From Emergencia timonensis (lineage in GTDB: Bacteria > Bacillota > Clostridia > Peptostreptococcales > Anaerovoracaceae), in NCBI RefSeq assembly GCF_900086585.1, contig NZ_FLKM01000004.1, positions 1 through 64,000 of the forward strand: a DNA stretch of 64,000 nt, in the 5' to 3' direction. How positions within the stretch are numbered: the stretch's first letter is position 1; each line of letters opens with the position of its first letter. The notes beneath the pieces are model-generated. The model ran no database searches. It was given only the letters and a program-made list of their open reading frames with translations, and was not told where the DNA came from. Made by a program: the position numbers and the translations under genes. This document shows positions 28,763 to 38,859 of this stretch, piece after piece.

Positions 28763-31700
28763 CTATTTTGCCGTTCTGTAAACTGCATTCGACCACTTGG
28801 TATAGACCTTTTTCCCATCAATGGTCCGATAGCCTCTCACTTTATAGTAATATCTAGTTCCCTTCTTTAAGTTCTTCGTATTCTTATATGAATGCTTTTT
28901 CGTCGTCATGTATTTTTTGAAGCCGGTCGTCTTTTTCATCGAACGGTATACCTGGTAGCCGTCCACCTTGTAACCTGCAGACTTTTTCCAGCTTACCCTG
29001 ATATAACCCTTCCCGCTTACAGCGGAGGCTTTGACCGTCGTCTTCTTTACACCAACATCTACAGAATTAGCTTTTGCCGTTCTGATTCCCAGGTTGGACC
29101 ACTTGGTATAATAGGTCTTACCTTCAATCTTGCGGTATCCTCTCACCTTGTAGTAGTACCTTGTACCTTTCTTCAAATTAGCTTCATTCCTATATGACGT
29201 CTTCTTGGTCGTGTCGTACTTCTTGAACCCTGTCGTTTTTTTGGTCGACCTGTAAATCTGATAGCCGTCCACCTTGTAACCCTTGGATTTGGTCCAGGTC
29301 AGCGTAATGTAGCGCTTTGCCGCCGTGGTCTTCAGTTTTAGGGTAGTATCTTGAACACCTTTCTTAATGCGTTCTGTCTTCTCTTCGTCTGTTTCTTCGC
29401 CCTGCGCTTTAATTGCTGCATCAATTACCGATTCTTCCGCGACCACAAACGCTGACAGATGATTCGTCTCAAATTGGTAGTAGGATTTAGTATCTACGGT
29501 AACAACCTTACCCTCTATCTTTGAGAGTTTCCCCTCATCGCTCATGTAAGCTGCTGCCAGGTTTTTACCCTTCAGTTTCTCCGGTATTGGCAGGCTAAGT
29601 TTCAGTTTATTTTCTCCAAAGCGCTTAATCTGCTTATCGCCAGACAAGATAGTCACTTCCGTAATTGCTGCATCTTCGCCCAACAACGCCTTCTGTTCAT
29701 CAGTAGCTTTTTTCTTTTCGAGAACAATCTTTATTGTCGTGCCTTCCCCTGCGGTTGCCACTGCTTTCATGGTCTTTCTATCCAAACTTACGTTACCAGC
29801 AGGTGTTACCACGTTAAGATCTGCATCGGTCTTGTCTGCAATCTCTGCCAAGGACGCCTTTGGAAGCTCCAAAGAAATCTTGTCAGCGTTTTCTGCTCCT
29901 ACAACATGAAGCTTGATGCTCGTCGCCTCATTTTTTGTCGCAGACTCGATCAACTTGTCGATAGCAGAGGATGTAATTGTAGAAGAAGCCTCACCGTCTT
30001 TAACCGTGGATGTTATATCCTGGGATACCGTCGGTTTGTCCGCTTCCTGCCACTTATCAGAACCTTCTTCTTTCGTGTAGTCGTCTGTGTAGTGGAAGAC
30101 GATGTGATCGTTGTTACTCAAATATTGTTCAGCAACGCCTAATTCTGAATGGTGTCCATTTAACGTATACATCCAGCCGGAATTTTTTCCATTAGTAAGT
30201 TCCGATAATTTTACATTATTTTTTGTAACGCTACTGATATAAACCGTACCCGAGTTTGTATTGTATTCATAAGTCATATTGTTTTCTGACAGGGCTTTTT
30301 TGAATACGTCCCACACTGTCGTGTTCTGGTCGACGGTATACGTTGTATCAGGAATCCACGTCGTCAAACCTCCTCCAGATAAAGTATGGGTCTGTCCGTT
30401 ATCACCATGCGCAGTATCACCTTTGAGTGTAAATGTAACTTGGACTTGTTTCGGTTCCTTATATAGCACTGTAATATGATATGTCGTCTGTGCTGCACCA
30501 TATTTTACAGTTATTTCCTTTGACCCTATTGTTTTACTGTCAAATCCGGAGAACCGGACCTTTGAAACGTCTAATGCTTCGGTTTTTCCAGAAAGATAGG
30601 TTGCCATTACCATTATACCATCTGAAGTGAAGCTGTCCCCAACATAATAGCTGTCTTTATATCCCTCAACTGCAATGTCTGTAACAAAATCTTCTCCAGA
30701 AAATGCTGGATACAAATCACCTTGTTTCCAGTTTCCAAAGCTATATTTTCCTTCATTTAGTTTTTTTAGAACCGTACCGTCCCCAAACTCCTTGGTTGTG
30801 GCTTTGGTGCATACATTTTCTGCCTTGAATTCATAGTCAATACCATATTTAATGCCGTCCTCAGTGCCATCGTTAAAAATTATCTTTTCAATTTCGCCGA
30901 TGCCCTTGCTGACACCGCACAAGTCCAGGTAATAATTGTTATCGACATTTTGATATCTATTATAGCTTTTCAGAAAACCGATAATCCCACCAACGTGTTC
31001 CATATTGCCATCTGTAATCGTGATAGTTCCATAGAAGTGGTTATTCGCAATTGAGCCACTACCATTACTCCAACACTGTTCACAACCTGGTTCTGTTCCT
31101 AGTATACCGCCCACGGCTCCTTTACCCACAATGTCAGCTTCAACATAGCAATTCTGCACTGAAACAACGGGTGTATTTGGCGCAGATGGAGCATAATAAC
31201 CTGATCCAATAATTCCGCCTGCATATTTAACGCTATCTGGAGCAGTAAGACTGCCCAGAAATGCAGAATTCTTTATGACGCAATCTCCCATGGACTGTCC
31301 TTTTGATCCGACTAATCCGCCTGTGCCATGCACATCAGCAGAACTTGTACAGTTAAGGACCTGACCATTTAAGTCTCCGACAAAAGAAGCGCCGGAACAC
31401 GAAACGCCTTCCTCAATTGTTGAGTTTTTAATTGTAACACGATTTGCTCCAGATCCACTGCCTCTTAAAAAGCCATAGCTGCTAGTCTTCGTTCCTTTTA
31501 AAAGTGTTACATTATCAACAATAACGGTCCAAGGGGTAACCCCTATTTTAGAGTCCCCATCCTCTCCATAATCACCGAAGAATTTATTTATTAACCCGCA
31601 GCCCTTTATGTTTGCCCCTTTTATTTTTAAATTCTTTATCGTTGCCTTGCGAACATATCCAAAGACCGTTTCTCCGCCGTCTGGAACGGTGATGGTGTGA

Positions 31701-33400
31701 CCATCTCCATCGAAGGTTGCCATAAACGGATTTACGTTTTTGCCCCCCTGTGTAGGATCCTCTCCTGCTACATCTGCGCCTTTCAAATCACCCATTGGTT
31801 TCCAATCATCAGGTAAAATTATGTCATTAGTAAGCTTAATGTACTTTCCTTCCAACCCATATCCTGATTCAACTATATCTTTCACATTTAACAAATCAGC
31901 AACATTGGTGATTCTAAAAGGGTCCTGGCTCGTCCCCGTCCCTGTAAGCTTCTCTATGCCAGGAATCGCTGTAACATCAACTCTAGCTGTATTACTTATA
32001 AGGTCCGCAGTGTCATCACCCAAAGTACTTGATACAGCGCAATAATAATAGAAAGTTCCTACTGTTGATGTAGGTATAGTATAAGTAGACTGATTTGCAC
32101 CATCAGCTTTAATGCCCCCTGAATTGCTGTTCTCAGTATTTATATACCACTGATAACTTAGTTTTGCCCCCCTATCTGGTGATGCCGCCTCTATGGACAA
32201 GGTATGTTCTGTACCCTCAACAATGCTCGCAGGTTCCGGCTGGGTTTTAATCTGTGGAGGTGAGGCATAAGTTGGGTTTACAGTGACTTTAAAAGTGTCG
32301 CTATTTGTATCATACTTTACACCATTTACGGTGTTGGTAACTTTGCAAAAATAAAAAGTCGTTCCAGCATACTCTGCGGGAGGAATATAGGTGCTTTCTG
32401 TAGCACCGGTTATGATAATTCCAGACTTGTTATTATCCATATTTGATGAATACCACTGATAAGTTAAATTTGATAGTTTTGGAGCAGATGCAGTCACCTC
32501 GAGCGTTGTCTGTTTTCCCTTATCTACAGAATGCTCGCGCTGATTAATTATAACTTTCGGGGCATAATCGGTATTATCGACAATAAACGTGTATTCCGAG
32601 GAAACTACATTCGTATTTTCTTCCGTATAAGCAACTTGAAGTTTCAGAACTTTATCTCCGTTCTCGTTTTTTTCAAATTTTGTCTCTAGTGTTTCGCCGC
32701 TGTTCTTACACTTGTCGCCAACTTGATACGTAGTTTTCTGAGATGTATATAAGGTAGGTGTGACTGAAACACTTTCTAAAATATCCGTTGCCATTACAGA
32801 ATAAGTATATTGCCCCTCTGAAATAGCTGGCGCTATAGCCACAGCGCTGCCTTTTTCATCTTTTATTTCGATAGATTTCAAAGTTACCTGTCGCTTTATC
32901 GTAACGCTATAGGTAACAGTCTGATTGTCAACAAAGGCACCATCTTCGTTTTGTTTCCCGACCTTTAATGTAAGGTTAACCTCGGAACCCAGTTTATTCA
33001 TTATTTGCGTCATAAGATTCACAGAAGATTTCTTCGAAGCCGTTACGCTGCCTTTTGAAGCAGGTACTTTCTTGGAAAAGTCCTCTCCGTTGACATATAC
33101 TTGATACTTCAAGTCATCCGCAACACTTCCTGCGAAAGTGATGTCCATCCACAGAGTATTCGCTTTATCCGGTAAAGCGATCTTATAATCTTTACTGCTA
33201 GAATCAAATTGATAATTTAAATACTGCAGGTCCCCGGCCTTTGATCTTCTGAACTCTATATTTGCGATACTGCCTTCTGCAATATTTTGTGTATTATCAA
33301 ATCCAAAGACCCAAGTAGGGAACATTCCTACTATCAGTATTAATATTAACATAATCGGCAGAAACGGAGTCCTTACTTTTTCTCTATAATATCTACTCAT
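28763..33400 (-). CDS. Large secreted surface protein with Ig-like, GLUG, DUF4430 and FN3 domains
   Basis: A 1545-residue protein with a signal peptide (residues 1-34). Domains in order: a bacterial Ig/cadherin-like start; two Ig-like repeats near 273-373 and 377-473 (both with TYQW/SYQWY and FYFC/YYYC); a GLUG-type beta-helix region near 567-833; a Big_3-like module near 913-973; a DUF4430 (transcobalamin C-terminal-like) domain near 1005-1113 with [25 protein letters not shown] and [12 protein letters not shown]; a module of about 230 residues shared with the 2837-residue protein; two FN3 repeats near 1357-1545 ending [13 protein letters not shown]. It is the last gene of the riboswitch 3 operon. 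A role in corrinoid binding at the surface is inferred from DUF4430 and regulation. Confidence 0.85.
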   Translation of the reverse strand: MSRYYREKVRTPFLPIMLILILIVGMFPTWVFGFDNTQNIAEGSIANIEFRRSKAGDLQYLNYQFDSSSKDYKIALPDKANTLWMDITFAGSVADDLKYQVYVNGEDFSKKVPASKGSVTASKKSSVNLMTQIMNKLGSEVNLTLKVGKQNEDGAFVDNQTVTYSVTIKRQVTLKSIEIKDEKGSAVAIAPAISEGQYTYSVMATDILESVSVTPTLYTSQKTTYQVGDKCKNSGETLETKFEKNENGDKVLKLQVAYTEENTNVVSSEYTFIVDNTDYAPKVIINQREHSVDKGKQTTLEVTASAPKLSNLTYQWYSSNMDNNKSGIIITGATESTYIPPAEYAGTTFYFCKVTNTVNGVKYDTNSDTFKVTVNPTYASPPQIKTQPEPASIVEGTEHTLSIEAASPDRGAKLSYQWYINTENSNSGGIKADGANQSTYTIPTSTVGTFYYYCAVSSTLGDDTADLISNTARVDVTAIPGIEKLTGTGTSQDPFRITNVADLLNVKDIVESGYGLEGKYIKLTNDIILPDDWKPMGDLKGADVAGEDPTQGGKNVNPFMATFDGDGHTITVPDGGETVFGYVRKATIKNLKIKGANIKGCGLINKFFGDYGEDGDSKIGVTPWTVIVDNVTLLKGTKTSSYGFLRGSGSGANRVTIKNSTIEEGVSCSGASFVGDLNGQVLNCTSSADVHGTGGLVGSKGQSMGDCVIKNSAFLGSLTAPDSVKYAGGIIGSGYYAPSAPNTPVVSVQNCYVEADIVGKGAVGGILGTEPGCEQCWSNGSGSIANNHFYGTITITDGNMEHVGGIIGFLKSYNRYQNVDNNYYLDLCGVSKGIGEIEKIIFNDGTEDGIKYGIDYEFKAENVCTKATTKEFGDGTVLKKLNEGKYSFGNWKQGDLYPAFSGEDFVTDIAVEGYKDSYYVGDSFTSDGIMVMATYLSGKTEALDVSKVRFSGFDSKTIGSKEITVKYGAAQTTYHITVLYKEPKQVQVTFTLKGDTAHGDNGQTHTLSGGGLTTWIPDTTYTVDQNTTVWDVFKKALSENNMTYEYNTNSGTVYISSVTKNNVKLSELTNGKNSGWMYTLNGHHSELGVAEQYLSNNDHIVFHYTDDYTKEEGSDKWQEADKPTVSQDITSTVKDGEASSTITSSAIDKLIESATKNEATSIKLHVVGAENADKISLELPKASLAEIADKTDADLNVVTPAGNVSLDRKTMKAVATAGEGTTIKIVLEKKKATDEQKALLGEDAAITEVTILSGDKQIKRFGENKLKLSLPIPEKLKGKNLAAAYMSDEGKLSKIEGKVVTVDTKSYYQFETNHLSAFVVAEESVIDAAIKAQGEETDEEKTERIKKGVQDTTLKLKTTAAKRYITLTWTKSKGYKVDGYQIYRSTKKTTGFKKYDTTKKTSYRNEANLKKGTRYYYKVRGYRKIEGKTYYTKWSNLGIRTAKANSVDVGVKKTTVKASAVSGKGYIRVSWKKSAGYKVDGYQVYRSMKKTTGFKKYMTTKKHSYKNTKNLKKGTRYYYKVRGYRTIDGKKVYTKWSNAVYRTAK

Positions 33401-33437
33401 TTTTTACTCCAAACTTAAGAATTAATAAAATGCAACC

Positions 33438-33470
33438 AGTGGGAGTCCTCTGTATAAGAGAATTCCCACT
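33438..33470 (-). terminator. Hairpin between the small and the large DUF4430 genes
   Basis: AGTGGGA.TCTCT pairs with AGAGGA.TCCCACT; the following T-run is weak. It may attenuate or stabilise, so that the upstream small protein is made in larger amount. Confidence 0.55.
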
Positions 33471-33499
33471 AGCAATTATTTTTTTCTAGTTAAATTAAT

Positions 33500-34141
33500 C
33501 TACTTTGCTGGTGCAGGTTCAGCATTTGGGATCGGTGACGTAACGGAGAAGTTGTCCGTACGAGTTGTGTTGTAATCAAATACAACCTGGGATGTATCTG
33601 CTAAAGAATAGCTGTTAGCATATGAAGCAGCAGGGGTATTGGAACCATTGATATACAAATTCCAAGAATCTCCTTGCCAGTAATACTCATAATATGTTAC
33701 TGTATTACCGTCTTTATCTGTGCCTTCATAGCTTCTTACAAAGTAATATTTTCCCGCATCTCCACTCATTCCGTCATAAGTAGTAAAATACAAGCCTTCG
33801 TGGCCTGCCCATGATGTATCCCAACCATAAGCAACTTGTGATGCATCAAAGGATCCATAGAAATTCGTGTACGCCTGCATTAAAGCATCTGCTGCAGTGT
33901 AGCCTGCTGGCTGCGTGATTCCAGCAGGAACTGTATAAAGATGACCTGACGCACCTACATTTGCTGCAATCTGTGCATCTGTTACAGTTTCATCAATATA
34001 TGTTTCACCATACATTTGAATTTTTACGTTTACACTTCCATCTGTTGCAAACGATGTCGTCGTCATAGCAAACATCATTGCCATTGTCATTACCATTGCC
34101 ATCATAATGGCAATGACTCTTCTTGAACGTTTTTTAGTCAT
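33500..34141 (-). CDS. Small secreted DUF4430-like protein
   Basis: A 213-residue protein with a long basic signal peptide (MTKKRSRRVIAIMMAMVMTM...ATTTSFA). The mature part follows the DUF4430 plan: TAADALMQAY, GDSWNLYINGS and SYSLADTSQVVFDYN match the WDVL, GWMYKVNG and LKDGDKIVWVY motifs of the neighbours. In transcobalamins this beta domain covers one face of the bound corrinoid. It ends in a Pro/Ala tail without an anchor, so it may be released. The start at 34141 follows AAAGGAGGTCAAAA. It lies below riboswitch 3 and the DUF2292 frame. Confidence 0.8.
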   Translation of the reverse strand: MTKKRSRRVIAIMMAMVMTMAMMFAMTTTSFATDGSVNVKIQMYGETYIDETVTDAQIAANVGASGHLYTVPAGITQPAGYTAADALMQAYTNFYGSFDASQVAYGWDTSWAGHEGLYFTTYDGMSGDAGKYYFVRSYEGTDKDGNTVTYYEYYWQGDSWNLYINGSNTPAASYANSYSLADTSQVVFDYNTTRTDNFSVTSPIPNAEPAPAK

Positions 34142-34222
34142 TTTTGACCTCCTTTGTCTTCCAGAGCAAAATGCTCTTTCTACGTTATCAAAGAACCTCA
34201 ACGAAATTGCTGCGGTTCTGCT

Positions 34223-34240
34223 AAAGAGTGGCCACTCTTT
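34223..34240. repeat. 18-bp perfect palindrome in the operon leader
   Basis: AAAGAGTGGCCACTCTTT, upstream of the small DUF4430 gene. On the plus strand it is followed by TTTTT-like bases. It may be an RNA processing or stability hairpin. Confidence 0.6.
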
Positions 34241-34318
34241 TTATATGTAAGCAATCCCCCTTACGTGGACTGTTACACAAACCCAATAAATTTTTTGCTG
34301 ATGCAGATTCTGTTCACA

Positions 34319-34476
34319 TCAGTTTTTCTTTTCTGCATTATCTGAATCGAGAGTAATGGCAGTGAGTCTGCCATTTTTCACAATAATTCTAACCCCCCCC
34401 CCCCGGAGATTTTTCTGATGGTCTCTATCAATTCTTTTTCTTCTGGCGTTACTGTTACCATTTCTTTTCTTTCCAT
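34319..34476 (-). pseudogene. DUF2292 small protein, out of frame at a 12-G tract (probable phase-variable gene)
   Basis: The start ATG at 34476 follows AGGAAGG. The first codons give MERKEMVTVTPEEKELIETI, like the DUF2292 protein at 50554-50703. At 34393-34404 a run of 12 G (minus strand) shifts the frame, and as read it ends after 32 codons at 34378. With 10 or 13 G the frame continues to VRIIVKNGRLTAITLDSDN and stops at 34319, restoring a full 51- or 52-residue DUF2292 protein. Long poly-G tracts slip during replication, so this may be an on/off switch. A sequencing or assembly error, or a dead gene, are the alternatives. It is the first gene after riboswitch 3. Confidence 0.8.
34393..34404 (-). 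repeat. 12-G homopolymer tract within the DUF2292 frame
   Basis: Twelve C on the given strand (G on the coding strand). No other mononucleotide G/C run of this length was seen in the window. Confidence 0.95.
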
Positions 34477-34507
34477 AGTACTACCTTCCTTTTCACCTTG
34501 CCAAAAC

Positions 34508-34788
34508 AAAAAGGACTATGACAAAATAGTCACAGCCCGTATTAACTGACAGTCTCATTCCCTCCTCATTGGTTCTCCGCCAACTAGGAATCGTATTATG
34601 CAGGTCTCCTGACTTACGAATCATCGTCTCTTACCGCCCTTCCCAAAACTGACTTGTCCTCCGGACATTCAATTTTCAGTGGGTGGCTTTGCCGTGGAAA
34701 GAGACTCCTCGTTTACAGTGGCGGGACCGTGCAGGACTCTCACCTGCTTCCCTCTTAGCTCCTCCTTAAGAGGAGAACATAAAACGCT
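34508..34788 (-). promoter_or_regulatory. Cobalamin riboswitch 3 with intrinsic terminator
   Basis: Minus strand: GGTCCCGCCACTG core, B12 box AGTCAGGAGACCTGC, closing stem CGTTTTATG / CATAATACG. A longer peripheral stem (ACTGAAAATTGAATG ... CATTC-like and GTTTTGG) makes it the largest of the five. The terminator GGGCTGTGAC / GTCATAGTCC ends in TTTTTG (34508-34538). The nearest promoter is inside the invertible segment. Confidence 0.92.
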
Positions 34789-34808
34789 ATATTTAATTAT
34801 TTTGCGTC

Positions 34809-34980
34809 AAATTGTGCGAAAAAGTACACTTTTTAAGACTACATAATTAGCGAAAGATATCATGAACTTTTTCATCTATGTCCTCATTCTATCATCATAT
34901 ACACATAAAATCAACACCATTTTTCGTCGAATCATCTCCTGTCGAATAGGTACTAAAAAGTGTACTTTTTCGGACAAATT
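34809..34980. repeat. Candidate invertible DNA segment with 30-bp inverted repeats
   Basis: The arms 34809-34838 and 34951-34980 match as inverted repeats at 26 of 30 positions, with an unbroken 19-base identity CGAAAAAGTACACTTTTTA. Within each arm AAAAAGT-AC-ACTTTTT is a palindrome around a two-base centre (AC left, GT right), the layout expected of a serine-recombinase crossover site. The right arm overlaps the stop codon of the adjacent recombinase gene. The enclosed 112 bp hold a promoter. Confidence 0.8.
34886..34914 (-). promoter_or_regulatory. Promoter inside the invertible segment, directed at riboswitch 3
   Basis: On the minus strand TTGATT (34909-34914) and TAGAAT (34886-34891) are 17 bases apart. 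It points into riboswitch 3 and the DUF2292/DUF4430 operon. The other four riboswitches have fixed promoters 10-25 bases before the aptamer; here none is seen there, so this promoter appears to be the only one. Confidence 0.7.
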
Positions 34981-35584
34981 ATGCGTACTCTTTCAAGCGA
35001 CTGTAAAATGTTGATTTACTCATACCGCTGAGCTGTAATGCCTCACTCAGGGGTATCTTTTTTTGCTTAAAGAGGAACGCAAGTTCATCAAAGCCGTCCA
35101 TTAATTTTCGTGGTCGGCCAAACTGCACGCCTCTGGCAAGAGCTGCGTCAATGCCCTCTCGCTGTCGCTGCCGGATATTCTGCCTTTCATTTTCCGATAC
35201 AAAAGACAACACCTGAAGAACCAAATCTGATATAAAGGTACCTAACAAATCCTTGCATTGTGTCGTATCTAAGAGCGGCATGTCTATAATCTTGATGTCC
35301 GCTTTTTTCTCCCTGGTGATAATTCTCCATTGATCCATGATTTCCTCATAGTCTCTTCCTAATCGGTCAATGCTTTTGATAATAATTAAATCGTTCTCCT
35401 TAATTGTATTCATCAGATGCAAATAAGCCGGTCTGTTAAAATCTTTTCCCGATTGTTTATCGATAAAAATATGTCCTTTAGGGATTTCAAAGTTTTCCAG
35501 CGCAATCAACTGTCGATCCTCATTTTGATCTCTTGCCGATACTCTCACATACCCATACAAATCACCTGACGTATATTCATTCAT
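34979..35584 (-). CDS. Serine recombinase (resolvase/invertase family)
   Basis: A 201-residue small serine recombinase. The catalytic Ser is in YGYVRVSARDQN (Ser16), with SIDRLGRD and the ENERQNIRQRQREGI helix leading to GVQFGRPRK and a C-terminal helix-turn-helix (LSEALQLSGMSKSTFYSRLKE). Size and layout are those of Tn3 resolvases and Hin/Mpi-type invertases, which invert or resolve DNA at short dyad sites. The start at 35584 follows GGAGGTGTGATCAT. Its stop codon overlaps one arm of the inverted repeat, which makes it the likely enzyme for that segment. No transposase or other element gene accompanies it. Confidence 0.93.
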   Translation of the reverse strand: MNEYTSGDLYGYVRVSARDQNEDRQLIALENFEIPKGHIFIDKQSGKDFNRPAYLHLMNTIKENDLIIIKSIDRLGRDYEEIMDQWRIITREKKADIKIIDMPLLDTTQCKDLLGTFISDLVLQVLSFVSENERQNIRQRQREGIDAALARGVQFGRPRKLMDGFDELAFLFKQKKIPLSEALQLSGMSKSTFYSRLKEYA

Positions 35585-35777
35585 ATGATCACACCTCCTT
35601 GGTGCTATTATTTTTAACAATTATATACGAAAGATTCATTTTTTATATGTATGGTATTCCTGTAGAATCACTTTATTTTAACATTTAAAAGGCGAAAAAC
35701 ATGTCGAAAAATGTCGCAGAAGCTTAAAACTTTAATAATTCAGATAAAATTATATGGTAGAGCATGTACAAACAGGA

Positions 35778-35820
35778 AGCAAATACGGACTGCAATAAAA
35801 ATTCGCAGTCCGTATTTGCT
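35778..35820. terminator. 16-bp perfect hairpin ending the long operon
   Basis: AGCAAATACGGACTGC and its exact reverse complement are separated by 11 bases. It follows the last gene of the riboswitch 4 operon. The T-run is missing. The sequence echoes the AAATACGGxCTG element found before the riboswitch terminators, so it may be a riboswitch remnant. Confidence 0.6.
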
Positions 35821-35862
35821 GTGATAACACCTGTTGGCCAGATTAATCGGTATATCAGCTAT

Positions 35863-36882
35863 TTAATTCATATCGTATAATGGACTTTCGCCCTTTACAA
35901 ACCGATCATAGGCTGTCATAGCGTAATATGCCTGCTCCGTTGCCATACAGTTTATCTCGTCCTCTCCATCTGTATGGTAGAAGCCTCCATTGCCATCGTA
36001 GTAAGACAACAACGCGTCCAGTACAGTATGTCCCTCTTTTATAAATCGCTTATCCGTTTTTAGATCTATCCTTAAAGAGGAGAGAGCAACAATGATCTGA
36101 CAACAACTTTCTGATGATCTGCCTCCCATGCTGGAAAAGCCTCCGTCTCCTTCTTGAATCGATGAAATTAGTGTTAAGCCCTTGTCAACAGCACTTTTCA
36201 CCCGATCAAGCACGGCCTGATCGACTTCATCAATCTTATCTGCCGTCTTGAGGTAATATGGCGCTAACGCCTGTAATGCCATACCGGTCATATCCGCATC
36301 GCCAGAAGACGATGCAATATCCCAGCCACCGTCGGACAGCTGACCATCTAAAATTGCTTCAATGAGACGCTGCCTGGTGGTTTGTGTTTCATCATTCCTT
36401 TTTACAGGAATTTGATAACTTCCACTATCATAAGCGATCAATGCCCAAATCGGACCATTGATTCCCTGCCTGCAGACATCTTTCATGTCAGTTAGTTTTT
36501 CTAAAAGATTATATCCACTGACGTTTTTCACATCCGCTTTCACCGCGGTCAGTCCCAAAATAATTCTGGAATACTCCGTATACTTGTATCCTGTTCTAGT
36601 ATGTAATACGCCGCCGCATTTTTTCACATAACTTCCGACATTCTTAACATAAGAATCAAAATATCCGTCTTCCGCGGTAAAATCTCCCCTGGCCAGCCCG
36701 ATTACCGCCCATTCGCCGCCAATGGACCCCGGAACAGGGTCTGTGACTATGCTGTAGAGGTTTTTCCCCGTCTCCGCCAGAGGCTTTTCATAGTCTGCGG
36801 AGATTTCCTGACAGCCGCATAAAAGCAGCAGGCACAAAATGAGGCAAATCGTTGTAATTCTTTTGTCCATCTCTCTTTTCAT
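35863..36882 (-). CDS. Lipoprotein with alpha/alpha-toroid (intrinsic factor/transcobalamin-like) domain
   Basis: A 339-residue protein with a lipoprotein signal (lipobox LLCGC, Cys24). The rest is an alpha/alpha toroid of the prenyltransferase/intrinsic-factor type: repeats with DGQLSDGGWDIASSSGDAD, MTGMALQALAPYY, GDGGFSSMGGRSSESCCQIIVAL and GNGGFYHTDGEDEINCMATEQAYYAM. In transcobalamins the toroid forms the larger half of the corrinoid site. It is a paralogue of the protein at 52478-53770. Start ATG is six bases after the stop of the preceding gene, so translation is probably coupled. It is the last gene of the riboswitch 4 operon. Confidence 0.82.
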   Translation of the reverse strand: MKREMDKRITTICLILCLLLLCGCQEISADYEKPLAETGKNLYSIVTDPVPGSIGGEWAVIGLARGDFTAEDGYFDSYVKNVGSYVKKCGGVLHTRTGYKYTEYSRIILGLTAVKADVKNVSGYNLLEKLTDMKDVCRQGINGPIWALIAYDSGSYQIPVKRNDETQTTRQRLIEAILDGQLSDGGWDIASSSGDADMTGMALQALAPYYLKTADKIDEVDQAVLDRVKSAVDKGLTLISSIQEGDGGFSSMGGRSSESCCQIIVALSSLRIDLKTDKRFIKEGHTVLDALLSYYDGNGGFYHTDGEDEINCMATEQAYYAMTAYDRFVKGESPLYDMN

Positions 36883-36888
36883 AGAATA

Positions 36889-38859
36889 CTATTTCACTTT
36901 CGCCAGTTTGACGGCAGACCATTTACCATAATACTTAACGCCATTGATGGTCTTATAAGCTCTTACTTTATAATAATAGGTCTTCTTTGAAGTCAGCGAA
37001 GTGTTTATATATTTTGCGGAAGAAGTCGTTTTTTTGATAGTATAGGTACCGCCTTTGCTCGTAGCTCTGCTGACCTGATAACCTGTTGCCCCAGAAACTT
37101 TCTTCCAGCTTACAGTGACTTTTTTCTTTCCTGCTGTCGTTTTTACGCTGCTGACCTTGCTTGCTTTAATGGACTTCTTTGCAGCGTTGTTTTTTGCTGA
37201 GACTGCTTTACTGTTCACTTTGATGTCCACTGTCGTGAAGATTGGTTCCGCGTCTCCCTCATCGTTGTACATAGAATACGGATAGTAGATGGTCAGATCA
37301 TTCTGCCCTTCAATAATTGCCTCCGTAGAACAGGTTACATAGTCAGAAATATCTCTCGTCAATCCGTTTGCTAAATTGACGGTGACTTTAATACCGCTCA
37401 GGTTCCCTTTGTCTCCAATGTCATAGGTAGTCTGGCTCGGTTTCTTAGTCACTTTGATGCTTTCAATCTTACTGCCCAAAGCCATGATATGAGCAGAGTC
37501 ATTCTTGAAGTATATAGTTCCATATTCATCTACAATCGGACTGCAGATCGCATACTGTGCCTGGGCACCTTTTGGTGTGAAGAGAATGTCCGCACAAGAC
37601 TCGTCCTCGCCTTCAATATAGTCCGTTGAAATGCGTTCCACCTTTTTCTGTCCAGGTTTGTCTTTAATAATCCTCAGCTTACCAGGGGTATAGTTATCAA
37701 AGAAATATACATAGACAGAGCCATCTGCAGATTCATATCCTGTTGATACTAATCCGCTAGTCTGTGGATAACCCATAGTCATGGCCTGATAAGCAATCTC
37801 CCATTTGTTCAGGTCAATAACCGTTATATTATGTCCGGAATATTTGGAGAACTGCCCCGTTCCTGCAACACCTACATAAGCGCGTCCATTATATACCGAT
37901 GGCGTAGACGTACTCATCCCGCCCAGTTCTACAGATTTTAAATCACTGATTTTGCCGGCAGCAGAGACTTTTACAGAGTAAAAAGTTCCGCCCTTAGATG
38001 CAAAATAATACCGATCTGTAGCTTTATCATAGGCCACATTACTTCTGATATCACCATTGAGCCCGGATTCTTTGTCCAGCAGTTTTCCGGTTTTTGGATT
38101 GAAGCAGAGCAAGTTAGAAGTCTGTGAATCATAACCGCTTTCGCCGTCGTCAGTGCCTACCAGTACAAAGTTCTTAGAAGCATAGCAGCCAGCCCAATAG
38201 AAACCGCCTTTTACGGTATAGGTCCATTTAGCTTTTTTTGCTTCAGTAGTTTTCTTGCTGTCAGGGTCTGTCGTCGTCAGGCATACAAAGTTGGCATCTC
38301 TGGTTTCTGCTCCCCAAAAGCCGGCATAGACGCAGCCGTCGTAATAAGTAATTGTGGTGTTAGGCTGTCCTCCCAATTCGTCTTTGTAAACCCAAATTGA
38401 CTTCAAAGTCTTAGCATTAAATGCTTGAATGGTTCCATTGGACAGAGCCACATAAATCCTCCCGTTGGCATAGGTCGGCGGGCAGATGCTAAAGGATGAT
38501 GCAGCTACTAGATCTCCCTTGTTTGCAACTTTTCCGCTAATGGCATCCATCTTCACTAATTCTTTGCCTGCATTAAAATATAGGTAGCCGTCGACCAGAA
38601 TCGGAACGCCTGGCGCCGCAGATCCCCATCCAGATCCTTTTTTCGTCGCCCAATACAGCATAGCTTTAGAGGCCTCCTTGGGTACCTTCGCATTTGTCAC
38701 TGCATTATTTTCTGCATTTCCTCTAAAATTGGTCCAGTCGGATTTGATTACCTTTCCTGGATCTGCTGCCGCTGATACATTCACAGTAAATGAAAAAATC
38801 AACGCTACGCACAGCACTAGAACCGACAGTTTCCTAACTGTCTTTTTTCTTTCTTTCAT
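36889..38859 (-). CDS. Secreted PQQ-type beta-propeller protein with Big_3 and FN3 domains
   Basis: A 656-residue protein with a signal peptide (residues 1-31, cleavage after VNVSA). Residues 35-450 form repeated blades of the PQQ-binding/outer-membrane-assembly-like beta-propeller type (TNFRGNAENNAVT, KTLKSIWVYKDEL, NGRAYVGVAGTG). A Big_3-like module follows near 455-545, then one FN3 domain ending KYYGKWSAVKLAKVK. The start follows AGAGAGGAGAAAAGC inside the end of the transglutaminase gene (26 bases overlap). It may be a scaffold for other surface proteins; there is no sign of enzymatic quinoprotein residues. Confidence 0.82.
   Translation of the reverse strand: MKERKKTVRKLSVLVLCVALIFSFTVNVSAAADPGKVIKSDWTNFRGNAENNAVTNAKVPKEASKAMLYWATKKGSGWGSAAPGVPILVDGYLYFNAGKELVKMDAISGKVANKGDLVAASSFSICPPTYANGRIYVALSNGTIQAFNAKTLKSIWVYKDELGGQPNTTITYYDGCVYAGFWGAETRDANFVCLTTTDPDSKKTTEAKKAKWTYTVKGGFYWAGCYASKNFVLVGTDDGESGYDSQTSNLLCFNPKTGKLLDKESGLNGDIRSNVAYDKATDRYYFASKGGTFYSVKVSAAGKISDLKSVELGGMSTSTPSVYNGRAYVGVAGTGQFSKYSGHNITVIDLNKWEIAYQAMTMGYPQTSGLVSTGYESADGSVYVYFFDNYTPGKLRIIKDKPGQKKVERISTDYIEGEDESCADILFTPKGAQAQYAICSPIVDEYGTIYFKNDSAHIMALGSKIESIKVTKKPSQTTYDIGDKGNLSGIKVTVNLANGLTRDISDYVTCSTEAIIEGQNDLTIYYPYSMYNDEGDAEPIFTTVDIKVNSKAVSAKNNAAKKSIKASKVSSVKTTAGKKKVTVSWKKVSGATGYQVSRATSKGGTYTIKKTTSSAKYINTSLTSKKTYYYKVRAYKTINGVKYYGKWSAVKLAKVK

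Noticed and set aside
34979..35584. Serine recombinase as part of a Tn3-type transposon
   Set aside because: No transposase or transposon ends are nearby; the adjacent inverted repeats fit an invertase better.
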